NCBI GenBank assembly: GCA_029219585.1
Contig: JAQXTR010000056.1
Span: 1 to 49,579 of the forward strand
DNA length: 49,579 nt
Source: Clostridiales bacterium
Lineage (GTDB): Bacteria; Bacillota; Clostridia; UBA1381
Direction: 5' to 3'
The notes under the pieces are model-generated. The model saw only the letters and a list, made by a program, of their open reading frames with translations. It was not told the DNA's origin and made no database searches. Each line of letters opens with the position of its first letter. The stretch's first letter is position 1. The translations under genes were made by a program, and so were the position numbers. This document shows positions 24,418 to 32,850 of the stretch, one piece after another.

Positions 24418-25328
24418 TGGCAGAAGCAAAAGTCAACAGTATGACAGATACAAGCGGCATAAAAGGAATAAACACCATTACCGCCGCGGATAAAATGCGG
24501 TCATACTTTAAGAAACCATTTTCCATGATAGCAATGCTGTGCGTAATGCTGGCGGCATTATTCACCTTTACTATGCTTATATTCATCATATGCTATATCC
24601 TGATAAGGGGTGTTCCCCACATCACTCCTTCGCTTTTTGCATGGGAATACAACACGGAGAATGTGTCTATGCTCCCCTCTGTTATCAACACGGTAATAAT
24701 GACGGTTATATCTCTTATAATCGCAATTCCGCTGGGATTGTTTACGGCAATATATCTTGTAGAATACTCAGGAAAAAATAACTCTAAAATTGTGCAGGTT
24801 ATAAGACTAACAACAGAGACACTTTCCGGCATCCCTTCAATTATATACGGACTGTTCGGTATGCTGTTCTTTGTAACCTACCTTAAATGGGGATATTCAA
24901 TACTCGCCGGCGCGCTGACCATGTCAATTATGGTTCTTCCCCTCATTATGAGAACAGCCGAGGAAGCGCTCCTTGCTGTTTCTGATTCATTCAGGGAGGC
25001 AAGCTTCGGACTTGGTGCAGGAAAGCTCAGAACCATATTCAGAATTGTTCTGCCTGCGGCAATGCCCGGTATTTCATCCGGTATAATCCTTGCAATAGGA
25101 CGAATTGTAGGCGAAACGGCAGCTTTGATGTATACAGCGGGGACTGTCGCCAATATTCCTACAAGCCTGATGTCCTCCGGACGCACGCTCGCGCTTCATA
25201 TGTACGCACTCTCAAGCGAGGGACTTTACGAAAACCAGGCATATGCAACTGCGGTTGTACTGCTTGTCCTGGTACTGATAATCAATATGACCTCCTCATA
25301 TATTGCGCGCAGGCTTACCAAATCATAA
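24414..25328 (+). CDS. pstA: Phosphate ABC transporter permease PstA
   Basis: 304 residues, six membrane helices. Motifs: [17 protein letters not shown] and the EAA loop [26 protein letters not shown]. Starts are possible at ATG 24414 or 24417; AAAGGGG in the pstC end favours either. An N-terminal cytoplasmic extension of about 30 residues precedes the first helix. It is the partner of PstC. A 19-nt gap with GAAAGGA leads to pstB. Confidence 0.94.
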   Translation: MMAEAKVNSMTDTSGIKGINTITAADKMRSYFKKPFSMIAMLCVMLAALFTFTMLIFIICYILIRGVPHITPSLFAWEYNTENVSMLPSVINTVIMTVISLIIAIPLGLFTAIYLVEYSGKNNSKIVQVIRLTTETLSGIPSIIYGLFGMLFFVTYLKWGYSILAGALTMSIMVLPLIMRTAEEALLAVSDSFREASFGLGAGKLRTIFRIVLPAAMPGISSGIILAIGRIVGETAALMYTAGTVANIPTSLMSSGRTLALHMYALSSEGLYENQAYATAVVLLVLVLIINMTSSYIARRLTKS

Positions 25329-25347
25329 TTGTGAAAGGATTAAACAA

Positions 25348-26115
25348 ATGGCTAAATCAACTAACATTCCTAAATTTACTGTTAAGGGCATGAATCTTTA
25401 TTACGGCAATTTTCATGCTCTGAAGGATATTGACATAGATATTCCCGCAAATAAAATTACCGCTTTTATCGGTCCGTCAGGCTGCGGTAAATCTACCTTT
25501 CTGAAATCTCTCAACAGAATGAACGACCTTGTTGAGGGCTGTAAAATAACAGGAGATATACGACTTGACGATACAGACATTTACGGTTCGATTGATGTAA
25601 ACCTTCTGCGCAAACGTGTCGGAATGGTATTCCAGAAGCCTAACCCGTTTCCGATGAGCATATATGACAATATAGCATACGGCCCGCGCACTCACGGAAT
25701 CCATTCAAAGGCAACGCTCGACGAAATTGTGGAAAAATCTCTCCGCGGAGCGGCTATATGGGACGAGGTTAAGGATAATCTCAAAAAGAACGCTCTTGCA
25801 ATGTCAGGCGGTCAGCAGCAAAGACTGTGCATCGCAAGGGCAATGGCGGTTGAACCGGAGGTACTGCTGATGGATGAACCAACCTCGGCGCTTGACCCTA
25901 TCTCCACTTCCAAAATAGAGGATCTTGTAACAGAGCTGAAGGATAAATTCACAATCATTATGGTAACGCACAATATGCAGCAGGCCACAAGAGTTTCAGA
26001 CAGAACCGCATTCTTTCTTCTGGGCGAGGTTATAGAATACGACGACACCGAAAAACTGTTCAGCATTCCGTCCGACAAACGCACGGAAGATTATATTACC
26101 GGACGCTTCGGTTAA
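25348..26115 (+). CDS. pstB: Phosphate ABC transporter ATPase PstB
   Basis: 255 residues from ATG 25348 (GAAAGGA SD); a 15-codon longer frame into pstA is not supported. Walker A is GPSGCGKST, the ABC signature [15 protein letters not shown], Walker [12 protein letters not shown], and the switch histidine lies in [17 protein letters not shown] and [14 protein letters not shown] are PstB-specific. It powers phosphate import through PstCA. Confidence 0.97.
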   Translation: MAKSTNIPKFTVKGMNLYYGNFHALKDIDIDIPANKITAFIGPSGCGKSTFLKSLNRMNDLVEGCKITGDIRLDDTDIYGSIDVNLLRKRVGMVFQKPNPFPMSIYDNIAYGPRTHGIHSKATLDEIVEKSLRGAAIWDEVKDNLKKNALAMSGGQQQRLCIARAMAVEPEVLLMDEPTSALDPISTSKIEDLVTELKDKFTIIMVTHNMQQATRVSDRTAFFLLGEVIEYDDTEKLFSIPSDKRTEDYITGRFG

Positions 26116-26132
26116 TTGAAAGGGGCATGAAA

Positions 26133-26774
26133 ATGAGAAATAAATTTGACGAGCAGCTTAATCTGCTTAACCAAAAGCTAAATGAAATGTGTGCTGCCAT
26201 AGAGCAGTCCATAAGCGGTGCTGTTACGGCAATCACAAAAAATAATACGGAGCTGGCAAAGGAGGTAATCGAGGCGACCGGAGATATACAGTCGAGGGAG
26301 CGTGAAATTGAGGCTCTGTGCCTTAAGCTCCTTCTGCAGCAGCAGCCTGTGGCAAGAGATCTCAGAACTATTTCCGCGGCATTAAAAATGATTACTGATA
26401 TGCGCAGAATAGGAACACAGGCGGCAGATATATGTGAAATCGCGCTCACCTCTGAAAACGTACTTTCAGACACACTTCCGGAGCTTCTCCGTGAAATGGC
26501 ACTTGAAACAATTGCAATGGTCAACAAGAGCATAGATGCCTTCATAAGAAAGGATCTTGACCTTGCTTACGCCGTTGCCAGAGAGGACGAAAAGGTCGAT
26601 AATCTTTTTATTGAAATCAAGAACAAGCTTATTGAATCAATAAAAGCAACAGACGGTAGCGACCGTTCAATCGACATCTTAATGATTGCTAAGTACTTAG
26701 AAAAGATTGGTGACCATGCCAATAATATTGCGGAATGGGTTGCATTCTCAATAACCGGCGGTCACAGGGAGTAA
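26133..26774 (+). CDS. phoU: Phosphate regulator PhoU
   Basis: 213 residues from ATG 26133: GAAAGGGG lies only 1 nt before ATG 26127 but 7 nt before 26133, so the second ATG is preferred. It consists of two tandem three-helix PhoU repeats, with the metal-binding-type motifs MITDMRRIGTQAADICE and MIAKYLEKIGDHANNIAEW. PhoU links the Pst transporter to the PhoR-PhoP-type sensor and lowers uptake when phosphate is ample. No sensor kinase or regulator gene is in this window. It ends the pst operon before a strong terminator. Confidence 0.93.
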   Translation: MRNKFDEQLNLLNQKLNEMCAAIEQSISGAVTAITKNNTELAKEVIEATGDIQSREREIEALCLKLLLQQQPVARDLRTISAALKMITDMRRIGTQAADICEIALTSENVLSDTLPELLREMALETIAMVNKSIDAFIRKDLDLAYAVAREDEKVDNLFIEIKNKLIESIKATDGSDRSIDILMIAKYLEKIGDHANNIAEWVAFSITGGHRE

Positions 26775-26806
26775 CTTCTCCCATATCTTATTTAATTTCC
26801 TTAAGG

Positions 26807-26846
26807 AAACACCCCCGCATTCCACCTGCGGGGGTGTTTATTTCAA
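26807..26846 (+). terminator. Intrinsic terminator of the pst operon
   Basis: AAACACCCCCGCA (26807-26819), loop, TGCGGGGGTGTTT (26827-26839), then ATTTCAATTTT. The 13-bp stem is perfect and G+C rich. It may serve both directions, since the methyltransferase gene ends at 26886 on the other strand. Confidence 0.85.
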
Positions 26847-26885
26847 TTTTATTACGTCAGGTATAAAAATTAATTCGGATATTGT

Positions 26886-28029
26886 TTACAGATATTGCGC
26901 ATCTGTCAGCAGCTCATATAACGTCTGTTTAAATCCAAACTCCTTCATAATCGCTTCAACCTCGGCAAGCGCTTTATCCCGTGTCTTTTTTGAAATATTA
27001 GACTTCACTGCGCGAATAAGAATATTTTTCGGGGTATGTGAGAGGTCCACAAACTCAAGCAGCTGGGTTGTATATCCCATATATTGCAGCAAATTTCCCC
27101 TTATCGCATCTGTCATAAGAGCCGCCGTGCGTTCCTTTATTATTCCGTAGCGTGTCAGGATTGACAGCCTCTCGCTTTTCATCTGCGCGTTAAGCTCATG
27201 CTGACAGCAAGGAACCGAGAATATAAGCTCCGCGCCCCATGAAACCGCGTTATAAAGCGCGAAATCCGTAGCCGTATCACAGGCGTGCAGGGTTATTACC
27301 ATATCAGGCTTTTTTTTCACAGCTGTAGCCTTTTATATCTCCTATTTCAAATTTAAGTCCGTCATAACCGTAGCGCTGCGCCGCACGATTGCAGTCACGG
27401 ATAACATCCTCTTTGAGATCCAGTCCGGTTATATGAGCGTCTATGTGCATTATCTCAACAAGATAATAGTACACGATAAACGTAAGATATGATTTTCCGC
27501 AGCCGAAATCTATAATATTTATTGACTTATAATTCCTGTTCTTTATCTCGTCATTTATCAGCTCAATGAACCTGTTTATCTGGCGGAACTTATCATACAT
27601 TGTACGGACTATTTTTCCCTCCTTTGTGAATATTCCCATATCCACCAAAGGCGGAACTATTGTTCCCTCCTCGATAAGATACTGCTTTTTGCGGTTATGC
27701 GCAGCAGGTTTTCTCTCACATTGCGTACTCTGCTTCTTCTTATAGGTTACATTCCCTTTTTTTGAAACCAGCACAATGTGCTCTATACCGCTTGTCCATG
27801 CATTAAGCTGCATATATTTTTCGGAATTATCCGCAAAATAGCCCTCTATCTCATGTTCAGAAAGATTTTTATGAAATGCCTGCTTTTCGGTAAATGCCTC
27901 CGCCATATAGCCGTTATCTCCGAGGCTGATATTTATTTTTTTATATTCCGCTGTCTTTTTGGGCTTACTGAAAACCGCCTTAATAAGACCTTGTCCCGTT
28001 ATTTCCTTTATTATTTCATTAATTTCCAT
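26886..28029 (-). pseudogene. SAM-dependent methyltransferase (Methyltransf_32-like), frameshifted
   Basis: Two overlapping frames make one protein. 28029-27304 gives 241 residues with IIDFGCGKSYLTFIVYYYL (SAM motif I) and ends GYSCEKKA-stop. 27320-26886 gives [21 protein letters not shown] and [13 protein letters not shown]. The break is at an A8 run (minus strand, 27317-27310): seven A would give an unbroken [16 protein letters not shown]. So one extra base explains the split. The intact protein (about 380 residues) belongs to the METTL25/Methyltransf_32-like class; its substrate is unknown. Causes could be a true mutation, a sequencing error, or transcriptional slippage on A8 that restores a share of full product. 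It is last in the trmD-comEA transcript. Confidence 0.75.
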
Positions 28030-28030
28030 A

Positions 28031-28513
28031 TTATTCTACACAGATTTTATCAATTATAGCTTCCAGCTTCTTTTCTCCGATGCCGTTTACCTCCGTCAGC
28101 TCATGAACATCAGTAAACCCGTCGTGTTCTTCCCTGTATTCAATTATTTTTTCCGCAGTGCTTTGTCCGATTCCGTCCAGCTGCATAAGCACCTCAGCGG
28201 CTGCGGTATTTATATTGATTTTACCGTCTGAGACCATTTCGGCGCCCGTATCTGTTTCCGTTACAGCCGTATCAGCCTCAGTTGTTGTACTTTCCTGTTC
28301 GTTAACAGATACGGCGGACTCCGCCGTATCTTCTGCGGCGATAAGCTTTGTTGGCTCTGCCTCTGAATTTGTTCCGTTATAATCTCCGGGTACAGCCTCA
28401 ATAACAAATCTGTCATTATTAAGATGCTCCAGAAGGAGTCCTACCCCTGTAATTGCGGCAAATACTGCGATAACAGCAGCTATTTTCGCCTTTCCTTTCA
28501 GTTCAATTTTCAT
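28031..28513 (-). CDS. comEA: ComEA-type helix-hairpin-helix DNA-binding protein
   Basis: 160 residues: a short basic N-terminus, one transmembrane helix (about 10-28), a Thr/Glu-rich linker (about 50-95), and a C-terminal double HhH domain with ININTAAAEVLMQLDGIGQSTAEKII and LTEVNGIGEKKLEAI. ComEA binds incoming DNA outside the membrane in competent bacteria. The SLBB domain of longer ComEA forms is absent. comEC and comEB are not nearby; instead the gene overlaps the end of trmD by 11 nt. A role in DNA uptake is inferred from the family only. Confidence 0.82.
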   Translation of the reverse strand: MKIELKGKAKIAAVIAVFAAITGVGLLLEHLNNDRFVIEAVPGDYNGTNSEAEPTKLIAAEDTAESAVSVNEQESTTTEADTAVTETDTGAEMVSDGKININTAAAEVLMQLDGIGQSTAEKIIEYREEHDGFTDVHELTEVNGIGEKKLEAIIDKICVE

Positions 28514-29246
28514 AACCGTTCTCCTTTTGCCTTGCTATGAAATCTGTATCCTCCACCGTAAGCCATGCCTTTTCAAGCATATCCGGCCGCTTTTTAAGCG
28601 TTGTCAGCAGCGACTGCTCATGCTTCCATTTATCTATCATCCTGTGATTGCCCGACAGCAGCACCTCCGGTACAGCCTTATCATGCCACACCTGAGGCTT
28701 TGTATACTGCGGATGCTCTAAAAGCCCCTGGAAATGCGATTCATTCTGAAATGAGCCGTCATTTGCCAGAACGCCGGGGATAAGCCGTGAAACCGTATCT
28801 ATTACTGCCATAGCCGGAATTTCACCGCCCGTCATGACAAAATCTCCGAGCGAGATTTCGGCATCCACTATTTCGTCAAGCACCCGCTGGTCTATCCCTT
28901 CATAATGTCCGCACAACAGTATTATATGGTTATACCGCGAAAGCTCAATGGCCTTGTCCTGACTGAACACACTGCCCTGCGGAGACATGAAAATCGTATA
29001 CGGCTTATAGCTAAGTCCCCCCGCAACTGACATATACGCATCAAATACCGGCTGCGCCTGCATGAGCATTCCACCTCCGCCGCTGTACGGCGTATCATCC
29101 ACTTTACGGTGCTTATTTTTTGTGAAATTGCGTATATCAATAAAATTAAGCTCAATAAGTCCCGCCTTTTCAGCCCTGCCGATTATGGAATCACCAAGAA
29201 CTGCGCGAAACATATCGGGAAACAGCGTGAGAACATCAAACCTCAT
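28503..29246 (-). CDS. trmD: tRNA (guanine37-N1)-methyltransferase TrmD
   Basis: About 247 residues of the SPOUT knot family. It starts MRFDVLTLFPDMF; ATG 29246 is chosen, 29249 being equally possible, with GGAAGG upstream inside rimM. Motifs: MSPQGSVFSQ, LLCGHYEGIDQR, EISLGDFVMTGGEIPAM, and LLSGNHRMIDKW. It methylates G37 of tRNAs that read CNN codons, preventing +1 frameshifts. It follows rimM as in most Firmicutes, but rplS, which usually comes next, is replaced by comEA. Confidence 0.96.
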   Translation of the reverse strand: MRFDVLTLFPDMFRAVLGDSIIGRAEKAGLIELNFIDIRNFTKNKHRKVDDTPYSGGGGMLMQAQPVFDAYMSVAGGLSYKPYTIFMSPQGSVFSQDKAIELSRYNHIILLCGHYEGIDQRVLDEIVDAEISLGDFVMTGGEIPAMAVIDTVSRLIPGVLANDGSFQNESHFQGLLEHPQYTKPQVWHDKAVPEVLLSGNHRMIDKWKHEQSLLTTLKKRPDMLEKAWLTVEDTDFIARQKENGYEN

Positions 29247-29754
29247 CATCAAGACCTTCCATAACATGAACGGTTATTTTTCCGCCCTCAACATCAATTT
29301 CCTTTACAACCTCATCTATAACCGGCAGAAGAAGATTTTTCTTTCCTTCGCGCTTTACATCATAAACGTCATTAGCGCCGGTGTTAAACACATCAGCAAG
29401 AACGCCGAGCTTTTCGCCTTCCTCATTCACTACCTCAAGACCGATAAGATCGACAATGTAATGCACTCCCTCCGGCAGCTCTCCGAGCTCCTCACGGTCA
29501 GCGTACAGAACACAGTTCTTATACTGTTCTATATCATTTATATCATTAAAGCCCTTGAACTTAACAATAAGATTATTCTTCTGGTATCTCACATTTTCAA
29601 TTTCAACCGGCTTCATTTCTTTTCTCGTTTTTATAAAAATGTTTTCCAGCTCTTCAAAATCCTCCGGGTAATCCATCCACGGCACTACCTTTACCTCGCC
29701 CCGAAGCCCGTGTGTATTAACTATTTTTCCTATCTCAAGTAAGCTGTTGTCCAT
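29236..29754 (-). CDS. rimM: Ribosome maturation factor RimM
   Basis: 172 residues with an N-terminal beta-barrel (EIGKIVNTHGLRGEVKVVPW) and a C-terminal PRC-barrel (DLIGLEVVNEEGEKLGVLADVFNTGANDVY, LLLPVIDEVVKEID). It helps 30S assembly around S19. An 11-nt overlap couples it to trmD. The SD is GGAGG, about 7 nt before ATG 29754. Confidence 0.95.
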   Translation of the reverse strand: MDNSLLEIGKIVNTHGLRGEVKVVPWMDYPEDFEELENIFIKTRKEMKPVEIENVRYQKNNLIVKFKGFNDINDIEQYKNCVLYADREELGELPEGVHYIVDLIGLEVVNEEGEKLGVLADVFNTGANDVYDVKREGKKNLLLPVIDEVVKEIDVEGGKITVHVMEGLDDEV

Positions 29755-29796
29755 AAAAGACCTCCGTTATCAATAATTTTCTCAGTAGAACAAAAC

Positions 29797-29832
29797 AGGC
29801 TGTCTCATAGCATATAACTACTGAAACAGCCT
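29797..29832 (-). terminator. Possible partial terminator between khpA and rimM
   Basis: Minus strand AGGCTGT (29832-29826) and ACAGCCT (29803-29797), with a TCA/TGA extension, then GTTTTGTT. The loop is long and the T run broken, so partial termination that lowers rimM-trmD relative to the ribosomal protein gene is more likely than a full stop. Confidence 0.45.
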
Positions 29833-29861
29833 ATAAATTCCGATATTGATAAGCCATCGGC

Positions 29862-30092
29862 TTATACTATTTCGACCGAAACTTTCTTATTTTCATGGCT
29901 TGCCGCAGCTTTAACAACAGTGCGGAGTGCCTTGGCAATTCTGCCCTGCTTGCCGATTACCTTGCCCATATCGCTTTCGGCTACTCTAAGCTCAAGAGTA
30001 ATCGTGCCGTCCTCATTGTTGATCTCTGTAATATCAACCCTCTCCGGATTATCTACGAGTGCTTTGGCGATGATTTCTAAAACCTCTTTCAT
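29862..30092 (-). CDS. khpA: KH-domain RNA-binding protein KhpA
   Basis: 76 residues from ATG 30092, which has GGAGGG upstream; the ATG at 30107 overlaps the rpsP stop and is not preferred. A single KH domain with the GxxG loop in VIGKQGRIAKALRTVVKA. KhpA, usually with KhpB, binds RNA and affects cell division and elongation in Firmicutes. Position between rpsP and rimM is classical. Confidence 0.93.
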   Translation of the reverse strand: MKEVLEIIAKALVDNPERVDITEINNEDGTITLELRVAESDMGKVIGKQGRIAKALRTVVKAAASHENKKVSVEIV

Positions 30093-30106
30093 CTTAACGC
30101 CCTCCA

Positions 30107-30352
30107 TTAGTCGATAATATTGGATTTCTTCAGAAGAGCCTTTACAGTATCTGTAGGCTGAGCACCGTTAGCAATCCACTTCTTAGCGGCATCTGCATCG
30201 ATGTTGATAGTTGAAGGGTTTGTGAGCGGATCATATGTTCCGATCTCATCAATGAACTTACCGTTTCTCGGTGATCTTGAATCTGCAACAATTACTCTAT
30301 AAAACGGCGCTTTCTTTGCACCCATTCTTCTTAATCTGATTTTAACTGCCAT
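30107..30352 (-). CDS. rpsP: 30S ribosomal protein S16
   Basis: 81 residues, full length: [19 protein letters not shown] and [20 protein letters not shown] are diagnostic. GGAGGTGA precedes ATG 30352. It lies 62 nt after ffh in the same direction. Confidence 0.97.
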   Translation of the reverse strand: MAVKIRLRRMGAKKAPFYRVIVADSRSPRNGKFIDEIGTYDPLTNPSTINIDADAAKKWIANGAQPTDTVKALLKKSNIID

Positions 30353-30414
30353 TGTATTTTCACCTCCTGCTGTAAAATGTGTATATAATCAATAAATATA
30401 TTAATTATCATAAA

Positions 30415-31758
30415 TTATCTTTTGCCTTTTCGGAGCCGTTTGAGCATTCTCTGCTGCTTTCCGCCCGAAAACTGCTTCATAACCTTCTGCATCTCTGCAA
30501 ACTGCTTCAAAAGCTGATTTACATCCTGAACTCTTGTTCCGCTTCCCTTTGCGATTCTTATCTTACGGTTTGCGGCAATTATCTTGGGATTGCGTCTTTC
30601 CTCAATTGTCATTGACTGAATAATCGCTTCTATATGAACAAGCCTTTTGGCGTTTTCCTCTGTATCGACCTGCTCAATCATTTTTCTGTCCACTCCCGGC
30701 ATCATACCGAGAATCTGCGAGAACGAGCCAAGCTTCTTAATCTGGTTTAGCTGCTCTAAGAAGTCGTCAAGATCAAACTGCGATTTTCTTATCTTAGCTT
30801 CAAGCTCTCTTGTGCTCTTTTCGTCAAATTCAGCCTGCGCCTTGTCAACCAGGGAAAGAATATCACCCATACCAAGGATTCGTGATGCCATTCTGTCAGG
30901 ATGGAATATGTCAAGATCTCCGAGCTTTTCACCGACCGATGCGAATTTAATCGGCTTTCCCGTTACCTGCTTTACAGACAGTGCCGCACCGCCTCTGGTG
31001 TCGCCGTCAAGCTTTGAAAGAATAACACCGGTAATTTCAAGCTGTTCATTAAAGGTCTTTGCAACATTAACCGCATCCTGACCTGTCATCGCATCGACAA
31101 CAAGCAGTATTTCAGCAGGATCGGTCTGAGCCTTAATATCCGCCAGCTCACGCATCAGCTCCTCGTCTATGTGAAGACGTCCCGCAGTATCGAGAATTAC
31201 AGGGTCATTACCGTGCTTTAAGGCATATTCAACGGCTTCCTTTGCAATCCGTACCGGGCTGACATCGGTTCCCATCTGAAATACCGGCTGATTTATCTGC
31301 TTGCCCAGAACCTCCAGCTGCTTGACTGCCGCCGGACGATATACATCACAGGCGACCATAAGAGGACGTTTACCCTGCTTCGAAAGATGCAGCGCAAGCT
31401 TTGCGGTTGCAGTCGTTTTACCCGCACCCTGCAAGCCTGCCATCATAATAACTGTAGGCGGCTTCTTTGAATATTCAAGTCTTGCTGCCTCTCCGCCGAT
31501 CATTGCGGTTAGTTCATCGTTTACAATTTTAACAAGCTGCTGTGACGGTGTGAGCGATTCGAGGATCTCTGCGCCCAAAGCCTTCTCCGAAACTCTGTTT
31601 ACGAATTCCTTGACAATTTTAAAGTTAACATCAGCTTCCAGAAGTGCAAGCTTTATCTCACGCATAGCGTCTTTTATATCTTTTTCGTTCAGCTTACCCT
31701 TGCCTCTGAGCTTCTTGAATACACCCTGAAGCTTATCGCCGAGACTTTCAAAAGCCAT
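30415..31758 (-). CDS. ffh: Signal recognition particle protein Ffh (SRP54)
   Basis: 447 residues from ATG 31758, with GGGGAG 8 nt upstream; ATG 31767 is three codons longer and lacks spacing. The NG GTPase domain has GLQGAGKTT (G1), DTAGRL and SKLDGDTRGG. The methionine-rich M domain follows (SFSQILGMMPGVDRKM, MTIEERRNP, GSGTRVQDVNQLLKQF). It binds signal sequences on nascent chains with 4.5S RNA and hands them to FtsY. It is preceded by its usual partner ylxM. Confidence 0.97.
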   Translation of the reverse strand: MAFESLGDKLQGVFKKLRGKGKLNEKDIKDAMREIKLALLEADVNFKIVKEFVNRVSEKALGAEILESLTPSQQLVKIVNDELTAMIGGEAARLEYSKKPPTVIMMAGLQGAGKTTATAKLALHLSKQGKRPLMVACDVYRPAAVKQLEVLGKQINQPVFQMGTDVSPVRIAKEAVEYALKHGNDPVILDTAGRLHIDEELMRELADIKAQTDPAEILLVVDAMTGQDAVNVAKTFNEQLEITGVILSKLDGDTRGGAALSVKQVTGKPIKFASVGEKLGDLDIFHPDRMASRILGMGDILSLVDKAQAEFDEKSTRELEAKIRKSQFDLDDFLEQLNQIKKLGSFSQILGMMPGVDRKMIEQVDTEENAKRLVHIEAIIQSMTIEERRNPKIIAANRKIRIAKGSGTRVQDVNQLLKQFAEMQKVMKQFSGGKQQRMLKRLRKGKR

Positions 31759-31788
31759 TGTATGCACTCCCCTTCACAAAATGTCAAA

Positions 31789-32124
31789 TTATATTACAGC
31801 CGATATTTTATCAATAATGCTTATCAGTTTTTTACGCTCAGCCTCTTCCGGCATCCCGCAGGCGAATTCACGCATTTCACTCAGTCCTCTGCTTATCTTG
31901 CCGAACCTTCCGGCAAGTCCGAGTTTTTCTTCAAAGCTCCTGAGATGCTTTTCTCCCTGCTTCAGAAATGCCATAACACCCTGACGGCTTATACCCATTT
32001 CCTCCGCTATTTCAGCAAGCGATAAGTCCTGATTGTAATAGCCGTCCAGTACCGATTCCTGCTTTTCGGTAAGCAAACCGCCATAGAAATCAAGCAGAAG
32101 CGCAAGCTTCATATCCTTAGCCAT
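31789..32124 (-). CDS. ylxM: YlxM-family helix-turn-helix protein
   Basis: 111 residues from ATG 32124 (GAGG upstream); the frame to 32244 would run across the promoter and is not coding. It has a sigma-70-like HTH: LLLDFYGGLLTEKQ and LSLAEIAEEMGISRQGVMAFLKQGEKHL. YlxM is nearly always upstream of ffh and is thought to affect SRP activity. It heads this operon. Confidence 0.92.
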   Translation of the reverse strand: MAKDMKLALLLDFYGGLLTEKQESVLDGYYNQDLSLAEIAEEMGISRQGVMAFLKQGEKHLRSFEEKLGLAGRFGKISRGLSEMREFACGMPEEAERKKLISIIDKISAVI

Positions 32125-32166
32125 TATATCGACCTCGCTGTAAAGTATTTTTAATTTACAGACGTT

Positions 32167-32195
32167 ATTATACAGCATACTGCCCGGTTTGTCAA
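32167..32195 (-). promoter_or_regulatory. Perfect consensus promoter of the ylxM-ffh operon
   Basis: Minus strand TTGACA (32195-32190), 17-bp spacer, TATAAT (32172-32167). Both hexamers match the sigmaA consensus in every base, as expected for a highly expressed SRP/ribosome operon. The leader is about 35 nt. Confidence 0.9.
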
Positions 32196-32207
32196 TAGCT
32201 TTATCAT

Positions 32208-32238
32208 AAAAAATATCCGGAACATCCGGATATTTTTT
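32208..32238. terminator. Bidirectional terminator after rnmV
   Basis: AAAAAATATCCGGA (32208-32221), loop ACA, TCCGGATATTTTTT (32225-32238). The 14-bp stem is perfect, with T6 on both strands. It ends the ruvA-ruvB-lysozyme-rnmV transcript 12 nt after the rnmV stop. Confidence 0.85.
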
Positions 32239-32249
32239 GTACAATATTT

Positions 32250-32840
32250 CTATTTGAGTTTTTTTGTCAGTTCCGCCAGCTCATCGTATGTAATAAGCCT
32301 GTTTAATACATCCAGAAGCATGTTTGACGAAAGCTTTGCCGGTACTCCCAGCTCTCCGGCAACCTTTTCCCTCAGCTCCTTTGACCCCCTGCCGCCGCAG
32401 AGACCGAGCATATAAAAGTCAGCTTTGCTGATACCGCTGTCAAGCGGTTTTTCTGTCTTGTTATCTATCGTGCAGCCCGCATCGCGCAGCGCCTTGATTA
32501 TAACTTCCTCCGTCATGCCCTCAACACCGATCAGTCCCTCCGCAGAAGATTTTCTCTTTCGTCTTTCCTTTCCGGCAACATCCGGCACATAGGCATGAAG
32601 TACACGGCCGCCCTCCGCCTTCTGCTTAATAAAGTTTCTTATTCTCAATCCCGCCGAATCCGAATCGGTAAGAATTACAATGCCTGTTTCATTGGCCAGC
32701 CTTGCAAAGGTCTTTATAAAATCAGTATTTGAATATACCGCAAAGCCGTGTGTCGTAAGAATAAGCCCGTCTATAAATCCCGATAGCTTTATTTTATCAT
32801 ATGCTCCCTCTACGATTATCGCTTCTTTTATCTTATACAT
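32250..32840 (-). CDS. rnmV: Ribonuclease M5 (Toprim plus DUF4093)
   Basis: 196 residues. The Toprim core has its glutamate in AIIVEGAYDKIKL and the DxD in ILTDSDSAGLRIRNFIK. The C-terminal DUF4093 part carries SKADFYMLGLCGG and KLSSNMLLDVLNRLITYDE. RNase M5 matures 5S rRNA with ribosomal protein L18 in low-GC Gram-positives. It is a little longer than the B. subtilis enzyme. It starts 10 nt after the lysozyme gene and ends before a strong terminator. ksgA, a common partner, is not next to it. Confidence 0.87.
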   Translation of the reverse strand: MYKIKEAIIVEGAYDKIKLSGFIDGLILTTHGFAVYSNTDFIKTFARLANETGIVILTDSDSAGLRIRNFIKQKAEGGRVLHAYVPDVAGKERRKRKSSAEGLIGVEGMTEEVIIKALRDAGCTIDNKTEKPLDSGISKADFYMLGLCGGRGSKELREKVAGELGVPAKLSSNMLLDVLNRLITYDELAELTKKLK

Positions 32841-32850
32841 TATCTGATGA

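Noticed and set aside
29062-29742. 226-residue plus-strand open frame over trmD/rimM
   Set aside because: It is fully antisense to two conserved genes and has no start signal.
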